DNA from: Pseudomonadota bacterium
GTDB taxonomy: Bacteria > Pseudomonadota > Gammaproteobacteria > Steroidobacterales > Steroidobacteraceae
Assembly: GCA_023391335.1 (NCBI GenBank)
Contig: JAEWBG010000100.1
Span: 1 to 5,839 of the forward strand
Direction: 5' to 3'
Length of the DNA stretch: 5,839 nt
Under the pieces are notes generated by a model that worked only from the letters and a program-made list of their open reading frames with translations, was not told the DNA's origin and searched no databases. The position numbers and the translations under genes are program-made. This document shows, piece by piece, positions 1-5,159 of the stretch (position 1 is the first letter of the stretch; the number at the start of each line of letters is the position of its first letter).

Positions 1-96
1 ACGCAGATCGCACCCTCTCCCCAGCCCATCGAGGGCCATCGAGGGGGAGGGAGCTTTAGACGCGTTTCGCTCTGTGTGCTGTTTGCGAAGTTCCAT
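1..96. repeat. Left copy of 96-bp exact terminal direct repeat
   Basis: Bases 1-96 are identical, with no mismatch, to bases 5744-5839. Exact equality of the two ends is the usual sign of a circular molecule written out with an overlap, or of a contig that starts and stops in the same repeat. The repeat is not unique sequence: positions 37-103 match the internal element at 2353-2419 with four mismatches in 67 bases. It also contains a tandem ten-base duplication, CCATCGAGGG at 26-35 and 36-45. The identity is seen directly; its meaning is open. Confidence 0.95.
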
Positions 97-103
97 TTCG
101 TCA
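37..103 (+). repeat. Right arm of palindromic intergenic element (truncated copy)
   Basis: This segment carries the right arm CATCGAGGGGGAGGG (37-51), the outer arm AGACGCGTTTCG (58-69) and a conserved tail ending TTTCGTCA. It aligns without gaps to 2353-2419, differing at four positions. The matching left arm is missing because the window begins inside the element. If the ends are joined, the left arm is the one at 5593-5622. A looser version of the tail, around CTCTGTGTGCTCTGTGCGA, recurs at 349-367. Confidence 0.8.
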
Positions 104-460
104 GCGGCCCTTGAATCGCTGCTCGCGAGAGTGCTTCGCTAAAGACGGAAGAAAATTAGCCGCAGAGAACGCAAAAAAAAAGTGAGCACCACGCGGAGCA
201 TCTGCCTCATACCATCCTGTCAATCCTGTTCATCCTGTCAAATCTCTTACTTCTGCTGGTGCAAAGCGAAGAAACTAAACACAAGACGGCCACCCGCCTA
301 TGACCGAAGGAAATCCGATGCGGACGCGGGTGCGACGGCTCTTAAACTCTGTGTGCTCTGTGCGAGATTCTGATTCGTCACAGGTCACCAGTCACAAGTC
401 ACGGGCCAGAAGCAAGCGGTGACGCGACCTACACCTCGCACTTCACACCGATGAGCTTCT
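104..460. other. Gene-free stretch with degenerate dispersed repeats
   Basis: No credible gene is seen. The only open frame, GTG-started at 182-373, is cysteine-rich, unlike any family I know, and runs through the ATCCTGT repeat, so I do not call it. Recognisable pieces are a CCGCAGAGAACGC motif with a run of nine A (about 161-181), the ATCCTGT repeat at 213-239, and a cluster of GTCAC words at 378-403. CCGCAGAG-type and ATCCTGT-type repeats are common intergenic neighbours in environmental proteobacterial genomes, from general recollection. Confidence 0.6.
213..239 (+). repeat. ATCCTGT-type dispersed repeat, single arm
   Basis: Three near-tandem copies of ATCCTGT occur in 27 bases. The unit matches the right arm at 2582-2608 with one mismatch. 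No complementary left arm is found nearby, so this is a half copy of the inverted repeat seen complete at 2522-2608. It lies between genes and shows no coding signal. Confidence 0.8.
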
Positions 461-465
461 GTCCT

Positions 466-549
466 GCCGCAAGGCCCTCCTGATCCGAGAGGATCCTTCC
501 TGCCGAAGGCCTACTTGACGACACAGTCGTCCGTCCTTGCGTTGACGTC
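466..549 (-). repeat. Mini-hairpin array, short inverted copy
   Basis: Read on the minus strand, this is a chain of small self-complementary stems. They are GACGTC (549-544), GACGAC-TGT-GTCGTC (531-517), GCC-TTC-GGC (510-502), GATCC-TCTC-GGATC (495-482) and GCC-TTGC-GGC (475-466), joined by purine linkers such as AGGAAG. The order GACGAC/GTCGTC then GCC-TTC-GGC with following AGGAAGGA matches 5197-5233 on the plus strand, with loop TGT in place of TTT and a slightly altered linker. It is therefore a homologous, oppositely oriented copy of the array at 5160-5516. It ends about 85 bases before the DUF2934 gene. Confidence 0.8.
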
Positions 550-635
550 ACCTATTCGTTACGAGCATTTCCGCATGCGCAAGTCGATGCTCCTGAGGAA
601 CACTCGCTCTCACACCACCAGATTGGGGCGACATC

Positions 636-914
636 ATGAGCAAGCACAAATCAGAGCAAGCGACGAAATCGCATCGGCACAAGCCTGCGGCGGCGCAGCC
701 GGACACGCTGGCGCCCGAATCCGAGCAGCGCACAGCATCGCCATCCTCCGTCGCGGATGCGTCGCGACAAAGAATGATTGCCGAGGCAGCCTACTATCGC
801 GCGGAGAAGCGCGGGTTCGCGCCCGGGCGTGAGGTCGAGGATTGGCTCGAAGCAGAAGCCGAGATCACGCAGGTGGCGCTTGAAGAAGAGCCGGCTGCGG
901 CTGAGTTGCACTGA
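636..914 (+). CDS. DUF2934 domain-containing small protein
   Basis: This encodes a 92-residue soluble protein of unknown function. Residues 1-43 are a polar, basic, probably disordered tail rich in Lys, His, Ala and Ser. Residues 44-78 form the DUF2934 module: a helix around RMIAEAAYYRAEKRGF, a turn, then the acidic helix with VEDWLEAEAEI. This A-Y-x-x-A-E-x-R-G-F...W-L-x-A-E pattern defines the family, which is widespread in proteobacteria and has no known activity. The start is preceded by GGGG at 625-628, seven bases upstream, a weak but usable ribosome site. Overlapping frames at 515-832 and 651-1091 lack family features and were set aside. It converges on the DUF6515-like gene with a 29-base gap that shows only a weak stem (917-922 with 933-938) and no T-run. 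The short mini-hairpin array lies upstream and could affect its transcript, which is inference. Confidence 0.85.
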   Translation: MSKHKSEQATKSHRHKPAAAQPDTLAPESEQRTASPSSVADASRQRMIAEAAYYRAEKRGFAPGREVEDWLEAEAEITQVALEEEPAAAELH

Positions 915-943
915 CACGTCGGCGAATGGGCAGCTGACCCGAT

Positions 944-1612
944 TCACTTGACGCTGTAGCCGCGACCTTCCAAGCACACGCTCATTGCTCGATAGTATGC
1001 AGCGCGTTTGTCTGCAAGCGCGCCACCTGCTGTGCCGACCGAAGGCTCGGTTGGATCGAAGCCAGTCTGTCCGACCGCCCAGCGATGGCACTCATAGCGA
1101 TCGGTTGCCTGTTGCTCCGCGCTCTGACCGTTCTTCGGATAGACGAACAAATCGGCTGGGGGCGATTCGGTGCGAACTGAATCCTGCTTGGCGGGCGGCT
1201 CGACAACGGCATAGCCGCGAAGTGCAGGGCGCCACGCATAGTAAACGTCGTTGGCGTAGTAGTACGGCGCGCCGTTGATCCAAATCGTCGAGTAGAAGGG
1301 CGGCAACAGCGGCACCACCAAACCGATGGGCGGTGCGACGACAATCCACTGCGACCGCGCGGGCCGGTACCAAACGCCGCTGTGAAAGTAATACGTCGAA
1401 CCGTGCCAGCGCGACGCATACGCATCGCGCGGCAACTCGCGCACCACGTGACCTCGCGGCGGATAGTTTCTATCGTGACTGTCGAGATGCTCGAAGGCTC
1501 TTGCGCGAGCACCGTCGTCTGCGAACGTCATCTCGGTTGACGCAAGGACACTCGACGCGAGAATGAAGGTGACGCTTATCAATTCACGAAGAGAGCAGTT
1601 CATCGAACTCAT
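944..1612 (-). CDS. Exported DUF6515-like protein with Cys/RWA C-terminal domain
   Basis: From this start the protein has 222 residues. Residues 1-31 look like a Sec signal peptide: an Arg/Glu n-region, hydrophobic LISVTFILASSVLA and likely cleavage after TFA. Residues 44-140 resemble the DUF6515 family, being rich in Tyr, Trp and Pro with H-G-x-x-Y-Y-F-H-x-G-V-W-Y and INGAPYYYANDVYY. Residues 157-188 hold FVYPKNGQSAEQ and YECHRWAVGQTGFDP, and the C-terminus ends CLEGRGYSVK. Both late blocks recur in the upstream neighbour. The two cysteines, C175 and C213, are conserved in both proteins and could form a disulfide in the periplasm (inference). The start is uncertain. An ATG at 1624 overlaps the upstream stop as ATGA, and a GAGAGGA motif at 1622-1616 lies close before 1612 and twelve bases before another ATG at 1603. 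All three retain the signal peptide. The overlap suggests translational coupling. Function is unknown, probably envelope-associated. Confidence 0.8.
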   Translation of the reverse strand: MSSMNCSLRELISVTFILASSVLASTEMTFADDGARARAFEHLDSHDRNYPPRGHVVRELPRDAYASRWHGSTYYFHSGVWYRPARSQWIVVAPPIGLVVPLLPPFYSTIWINGAPYYYANDVYYAWRPALRGYAVVEPPAKQDSVRTESPPADLFVYPKNGQSAEQQATDRYECHRWAVGQTGFDPTEPSVGTAGGALADKRAAYYRAMSVCLEGRGYSVK

Positions 1613-1620
1613 GCATCCTC

Positions 1621-2166
1621 TCATTTGACGGTGTAGCCGCGGCCTTCGAGACATGCGGTCAAAGCGCGGCGATATTCATTCGATTGACGTTCGAACCATG
1701 CGCTCTCGCGCTCGTCATAACGTCTGCGCAATTCTTCTGCCTGCTGCGCGCGATCTGCTTCCGATGCGGCCCCGGCGAGACCTCCTATGACGGCACCGAC
1801 GATGGCCCCTTCTGCGGCGTGTCCTGGATGCGATACCACCGCACCGACGGCGGCACCGGTAATGGCACCGGCTGCCGTGTCACTTCCGGCTTCCGGTGCT
1901 GCCACGACGTCCACTCTCTGATGCGGCGCAAGCGCTGCTTGGCTTGGATCGAATCCCGTCTGTGCAACGGCCCATCGATAGCATTCGTATCGATCACGAT
2001 CGAGTTGCTCAGCGGATTGGCCACGGCTGGGATACACAAACACTTTCGTAGCGCACAGTGCGTCTGCTGAAACCGCAGTGGCTGCAGGAGTCGCAGGAGG
2101 TTCTTGCACCGGAAGGTCCGCGCAAGAAGAGAGCGAGACGGCGAGGGCGAGTGCAAGAATACGCAT
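1621..2166 (-). CDS. Glycine-zipper outer-membrane-type lipoprotein
   Basis: This encodes a 181-residue precursor. MRILALALAVSLSSC is a short lipoprotein signal peptide with lipobox LSSC, giving a lipidated Cys15; the next residue is Ala, not Asp, which favours the outer membrane. Residues 44-75 carry VYPSRGQSAEQ and YECYRWAVAQTGFDP. Residues 99-135 are a glycine zipper with GAITGAAVGAVV and GAIVGAVIGGLAGAA, a motif that packs helices in membranes. Residues 136-165 are a charged, Arg/Glu-rich helix, and the end CLEGRGYTVK matches the downstream gene. The zipper appears inserted between two halves of a domain that is continuous in the neighbour. A TTG at 2193 would add nine residues, but it weakens the signal peptide and has no clear ribosome site, so I prefer the ATG. 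No strong ribosome site precedes the ATG either. It is the first gene of a two-gene unit and its stop is within a base or two of the next gene's possible start. Confidence 0.85.
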   Translation of the reverse strand: MRILALALAVSLSSCADLPVQEPPATPAATAVSADALCATKVFVYPSRGQSAEQLDRDRYECYRWAVAQTGFDPSQAALAPHQRVDVVAAPEAGSDTAAGAITGAAVGAVVSHPGHAAEGAIVGAVIGGLAGAASEADRAQQAEELRRRYDERESAWFERQSNEYRRALTACLEGRGYTVK

Positions 2167-2282
2167 GTGCTTTGCAGTCGTGAGTACGCCCAAGAGTTTG
2201 CTTACTTGAAGCGAGCTGACGTATCAGCAGAAGCGGAAGGGTTGAGCGGGGAAGTCCTTAAAGATAAGCGAATCGAACGACG

Positions 2283-2295
2283 GACGCTTCGCGTC
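2283..2295 (+). repeat. Orphan mini-hairpin unit
   Basis: GACGC-TTC-GCGTC is a perfect five-base stem with a three-base loop. Its form, including the preceding GACG, matches units of the arrays at 5160-5516. It sits 24 bases before the compact palindrome, as the large array sits before the long palindromic element, so the two repeat types may travel together. Confidence 0.5.
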
Positions 2296-2319
2296 GATGT
2301 GTAGTTGGTAAGACCTTAA

Positions 2320-2385
2320 CGAAGCGTCTTCTTGTTCCCTCCCCCTGGATGACATCGAGGGGGAGGGAGCTTCAGACGCGCTTCG
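2320..2385. repeat. Compact palindromic intergenic element (REP-like)
   Basis: This is an imperfect 66-base palindrome. Inner arms CCCTCCCCCTGGATG (2337-2351) and CATCGAGGGGGAGGG (2353-2367) pair at 14 of 15 positions around one base. Outer arms CGAAGCGTCT (2320-2329) and AGACGCGCTTCG (2374-2385) also pair, with a two-base bulge. It would fold into a strong hairpin if transcribed. The same arms recur at 5593-5622 and 5780-5812, separated by a longer core. It could act as a terminator-like or mRNA-stabilising structure, but no T-run follows. Confidence 0.85.
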
Positions 2386-2521
2386 CTCTGTGTCCTCTTT
2401 GCGAAGTTCCATTTCGTCACCGGTCACAAGTCACATAGCTCGATACTTACCTACGCATCACGCTCACACGCGCGCAGCGCACACAATCGGCAGCTCACAC
2501 CGCACTCGCCATAGAAGCCTA

Positions 2522-2608
2522 GACAGGATTAACAAGATGAACAGGATGTATGAAAGTAAGAACAGATCGCTCAGGACCGCCCATCCTGTCAATCCTGTTT
2601 ATCCTGTC
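2522..2608. repeat. ATCCTGT-type inverted repeat, complete copy
   Basis: The left arm at 2522-2548 and right arm at 2582-2608 are complementary at 23 of 27 positions, separated by 33 bases. The right arm matches the half copy at 213-239 with one mismatch. It ends 37 bases before the carS-like start, so it probably lies in that gene's leader. ATCCTGT-rich repeats of this style occur in many environmental bacteria; the family name and mechanism are unknown to me. Confidence 0.8.
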
Positions 2609-2645
2609 CAACCTCTCGCTTCGCCCTCTCTTGAGCACGCATTCA

Positions 2646-3131
2646 ATGACCGAGCTCTTCGACGCATTCCGAGCCCTGATGATGTTGAGCGCTGCGAACG
2701 CAACGCCCATTCTCGTCGCGCGGTTAGCGCAAGGGCGATTTGCGACGCCACTCGATTTCGGTTGTACGCTCGCCGATGGCGAGCGGCTGTTGGGTAGTCA
2801 CAAAACCTGGCGCGGATTTCTATCGGGCGTTGCCGCATGCGCTGCCGTTGGCATGCTGTTCGGAGTGTCGCTCAAAGTCGGCGCGGCGTTCGGTTGTGTC
2901 TCGCTTCTTGGGGATGCGCTTTCCAGTGCAGTAAAGCGTCGCCTGCACGCCAAGCCGGGCACGGAGTACGTCGGTCTCGACCAGATCGGCGAGGCATTGC
3001 TGCCGCTGATTCTGTTTGCAAAACTGCTCTCGCTCAATCTTGCAGACGTACTTGCTGTCGCCTTCGCATTCACAGTGCTCGATCTTGCGACCGAGCGCAT
3101 TCGCCACCGCGGTCTAAACAATAGAAGGTGA
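2646..3131 (+). CDS. CarS-like CDP-archaeol synthase family membrane protein (DUF46)
   Basis: This is a 161-residue integral membrane protein, near the usual length for CarS proteins (roughly 160-180). It shows NATPILVARL (18-27), PLDFG (36-40) followed by the conserved DGERLLGSHKTWRG (44-57), GDALSSAVKRRL (89-100) and GLDQIGEALLP (110-120). About four or five hydrophobic segments are visible, near 8-26, 56-76, 78-96, 115-130 and 132-148. In archaea CarS transfers CMP from CTP to an unsaturated archaetidic acid. A bacterium is unlikely to make archaeol, so the substrate here is probably another lipid phosphate, which is unproven. I chose ATG 2646 over one at 2550 because the intervening codons run through the ATCCTGT repeat and the family N-terminus begins here. 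The ribosome site is weak. The gene converges on polX with only three bases between stops and no terminator hairpin. Confidence 0.85.
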   Translation: MTELFDAFRALMMLSAANATPILVARLAQGRFATPLDFGCTLADGERLLGSHKTWRGFLSGVAACAAVGMLFGVSLKVGAAFGCVSLLGDALSSAVKRRLHAKPGTEYVGLDQIGEALLPLILFAKLLSLNLADVLAVAFAFTVLDLATERIRHRGLNNRR

Positions 3132-3134
3132 GCT

Positions 3135-4865
3135 TCAGCCCAAGAACGTCTTGCGCAGAAGGTGGCGCACATCGCGAAGCGAGCGGGTGTTGATGACTTG
3201 CTCTTTTGCAAGCCAGCCGCGGCGTGCCTGCAAAACGCCGCCGTTGAGGAACTCGAAACTCATTGTGCTGTGCGCATCGCTCCCGATGCTAATCAGAACA
3301 TCGCAAGCACTGGCCGCGCGAATCAGCACGTCGTCCAAATCGAGACGATTCGGTTGGCAATTGAGCTCCAAGTAGATCGGCCGCTCTTGCGCGCGTCGGA
3401 ACACTTTGTCCCAATCGCATTCGATGGCAGGGCGCTCCTCGATCAAGCGCGAGGTGGGATGGCCCAGTACTGAGACGTAAGGCCGATCCAATGCACGCAG
3501 CAATCGCTCAGTCTGTTTTCGACGCGAGAGATCGAAATGATCGTGTACGCAGGCCACCACGATATCCAACTTCTTGAGCACGGCATCGGACAAGGCCAAA
3601 GAACCGTCTTCCAGGATGTCGACCTCGACGCCCTTCAAGAGTGTCATGCCTTCGAGCGATGCGTTGACCGCATCGATCTCATCCAGTTGTCGCGCCAGAT
3701 GCGTGGGATCTAGGCCCCGCACCACGCCCAGATGTTTCGAATGATCGGTGATCGCGATGTATTCGAGCCCGGCATCCTTAGCAGCCTGTGCCATTGCAGC
3801 CAGCGTTGCAGTGCCATCCGTGCTCTTAGTGTGGACGTGAAGATCGCCGCGTAGATCCTGACGCGCGACCAAGCTCGGCAATGCGTGCACTTGAGCAGCC
3901 TCGATCTCGCCGCGATCTTCGCGCAGTTCCGGCTCGATGTAGGGCAGCCCGATCGTTGCAAAGACCGATTCCTCGGTATCGCCCGCGATGCGCTTGCGGC
4001 CGCGAAAGACGCCGTATTCGTTGATCTTGACGCCGCGTGCGATGGCGAGCCGGCGAACGTGGATGTTGTGTGCCTTGCTACCCGTGAAGTAATACAGCGC
4101 CGCCCCGTAACTTTCTGGAGGTACGAGACGAACGTCCACCTGCAATCCGCTCTTCAACACCGCTGCGGATCGCGTGGGTCCCTTAGCGAGCACGGATGCG
4201 GTTTCGTCGTAATTGAGCAATGCATTGCCGATGTCGACCGCGCCAGGCGAGCAGACGAGGACGTCGAGATCTCCCACCGTGTCGCGTCCGCGACGGAAGC
4301 TGCCTGCGATGTCTACCTTCGTCACGCCTGGAAGTGCGCGGAAATAGGCCTCGAGTGCAGTCGCGTACTGCGCCGCTGTCGATCTGAGCAGTCGGCGGCT
4401 TCGACCCTCGATGTCGTCCAATGCGTTTGCCAATCGATCTTCGGTCCTGGCCCCGAAGCCACGGACTTGACGCACCAAATGTTGCGCCAATGCCGCGCGC
4501 AGCGTTTTCAAATCGTGCACCCCCAGTGCCTCATACAAAGCGCGCACGCGCTTCGGTCCGATGTTCTGCACGCTCATGATTTCGCGCAGACCGGGCGGAA
4601 CCGAGCGACGTAAAGATGCCAACCCGGGCAGCTCGCCCGTTTGCATGAAGATGCGAATCTTCTCAGCCAGATCGGCACCGATGCCGGGCAACTCGTCCGG
4701 ATCGAAACCCTCGGCAATTTTGCTTTGTAGTTCGACGGGCAAGGCTCGCACGACTTGCGATGCGCGGCGATATGCGTTGACGCAGAATTGGTTCTCCGCT
4801 TTGAGTGCAAGCAGATCCGCCATCTCATCGAATGCGGCGGCGAGGTCCTCGTTGTGCAGAGGCAT
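3135..4865 (-). CDS. polX: DNA polymerase/3'-5' exonuclease PolX
   Basis: This family X DNA polymerase fills short gaps in base-excision repair in the cytoplasm, and its PHP domain removes 3' ends. It has 576 residues, matching the roughly 570 typical of bacterial PolX. Residues 5-85 are the N-terminal DNA-binding region with LPGIGADLAEKI (59-70). Further helix-hairpin-helix segments lie at 99-116 and 134-149. The nucleotidyltransferase core has GSFRRG (188-193), the catalytic pair D199 and D201 in VGDLDV, a third aspartate D244 in QVDVRL, and YFTGSKAHN (259-267). The PHP domain begins near 340 with DLHVHT (H343, H345), then TDHS (373-376), GVEVDIL with E414, VHDH (440-443), GHPT (468-471) and GSDAH (528-532). 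All metal-binding and catalytic motifs look intact, so both activities are likely. The ATG at 4865 gives the usual family N-terminus, although no ribosome site is seen. A 40-codon ORF ends 27 bases upstream and may be co-transcribed. Confidence 0.97.
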   Translation of the reverse strand: MPLHNEDLAAAFDEMADLLALKAENQFCVNAYRRASQVVRALPVELQSKIAEGFDPDELPGIGADLAEKIRIFMQTGELPGLASLRRSVPPGLREIMSVQNIGPKRVRALYEALGVHDLKTLRAALAQHLVRQVRGFGARTEDRLANALDDIEGRSRRLLRSTAAQYATALEAYFRALPGVTKVDIAGSFRRGRDTVGDLDVLVCSPGAVDIGNALLNYDETASVLAKGPTRSAAVLKSGLQVDVRLVPPESYGAALYYFTGSKAHNIHVRRLAIARGVKINEYGVFRGRKRIAGDTEESVFATIGLPYIEPELREDRGEIEAAQVHALPSLVARQDLRGDLHVHTKSTDGTATLAAMAQAAKDAGLEYIAITDHSKHLGVVRGLDPTHLARQLDEIDAVNASLEGMTLLKGVEVDILEDGSLALSDAVLKKLDIVVACVHDHFDLSRRKQTERLLRALDRPYVSVLGHPTSRLIEERPAIECDWDKVFRRAQERPIYLELNCQPNRLDLDDVLIRAASACDVLISIGSDAHSTMSFEFLNGGVLQARRGWLAKEQVINTRSLRDVRHLLRKTFLG

Positions 4866-4892
4866 GGGCGGTTAGCTGCTGTCGGCAGACGG

Positions 4893-5015
4893 CTAGTGGC
4901 CGTCGTTCGTGTCCGGCTTCAAGAGCGACAGAGCTGTGTCGACCGAATGCTCATCGTGGCGATGTGTCCAGCCAACTGCGCACACCATTGCAAACATCAG
5001 CATGAATTCGAGCAT
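4893..5015 (-). CDS. Putative 40-residue small membrane protein upstream of polX
   Basis: This short ORF encodes 40 residues. The N-terminal half is hydrophobic (MLEFMLMFAMVCAVGW, 1-16), long enough for a short membrane segment or uncleaved signal. The second half is polar (HRHDEH, then SLLKPDTNDGH) and would face one side of the membrane. The main support is a near-consensus Shine-Dalgarno, AAGGAG, at 5028-5023, seven bases before the ATG, the best ribosome site in the window. It ends in TAG 27 bases upstream of polX on the same strand, fitting an operon or a leader peptide that couples translation to polX, whose own start has no visible ribosome site. I recognise no family. Its small size means chance cannot be excluded, and coding is not proven. 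Confidence 0.5.
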   Translation of the reverse strand: MLEFMLMFAMVCAVGWTHRHDEHSVDTALSLLKPDTNDGH

Positions 5016-5159
5016 CGAAGCACTCCTTGTGTGAGACGAGACTATGTTGCTCGCACATCGAAACCCATCAGAGAAACCACAAGCCTTCTCCGTACCGGCA
5101 CGGAGCCCGTGTGAGCGTGGCGTGCGCTGCGCCTGTGTGAGGTGTGAGAAGTGAGGAGG
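5016..5159. other. Gene-free leader region upstream of the polX unit
   Basis: No gene is supported. The minus-strand promoter for the small ORF and polX should lie here, but no clear -35/-10 pair is visible. From 5109 to 5158 the plus strand is rich in GTGTGAG words (three copies), resembling in reverse orientation the TCACAC-rich stretch at 2459-2505. Confidence 0.5.
5023..5028 (-). promoter_or_regulatory. Strong Shine-Dalgarno AAGGAG for the small ORF
   Basis: AAGGAG lies seven bases before the ATG at 5015 on the minus strand. It matches the 16S anti-Shine-Dalgarno closely and has ideal spacing. It is the main reason to take the 40-codon ORF seriously. Confidence 0.6.

Larger units (their letters stand above)
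2167..2645. other. Divergent intergenic region between lipoprotein and carS-like genes
   Basis: This 479-base region must hold promoters for genes leaving in both directions, but I see no convincing -35/-10 pair. It contains a lone mini-hairpin (2283-2295), a compact palindrome (2320-2385) with its tail to about 2419, GTCAC words to 2434, a TCACAC-rich stretch (2459-2505) and the ATCCTGT inverted repeat (2522-2608). Open frames crossing it are repeat-derived. Confidence 0.6.

Noticed and set aside
182..373. 63-residue GTG-started ORF
   Set aside because: It is composed of dispersed repeat sequence, has no Shine-Dalgarno and no family resemblance.
542..570. Sigma70-like promoter for the DUF2934 gene (TTGACG, then GCATTT after 17 bases)
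   Set aside because: The -35-like hexamer is part of the mini-hairpin repeat and the -10 candidate matches poorly, so it cannot be told from chance.
515..832. 105-residue plus-strand ORF before and over the DUF2934 start
   Set aside because: It begins inside the mini-hairpin array and shares most of its length with the DUF2934 gene in another frame; no recognisable domain.
917..938. Terminator between the DUF2934 and DUF6515-like genes
   Set aside because: Only a six-base stem with one G-T pair and a nine- or ten-base loop, with no T-run on either strand.
651..1091. 146-residue minus-strand ORF
   Set aside because: It overlaps the DUF2934 gene and the end of the DUF6515-like gene, both with clear family features; its Arg-rich translation looks non-coding.
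2550..2645. Upstream start extending the CarS-like protein by 32 residues
   Set aside because: The extension is translated from the ATCCTGT repeat and its flank; the family N-terminus begins at 2646.
3885..4613. 242-residue plus-strand ORF
   Set aside because: It lies antisense inside polX, whose motifs are complete; its Cys/Arg-rich translation is typical of a shadow frame in GC-rich DNA.
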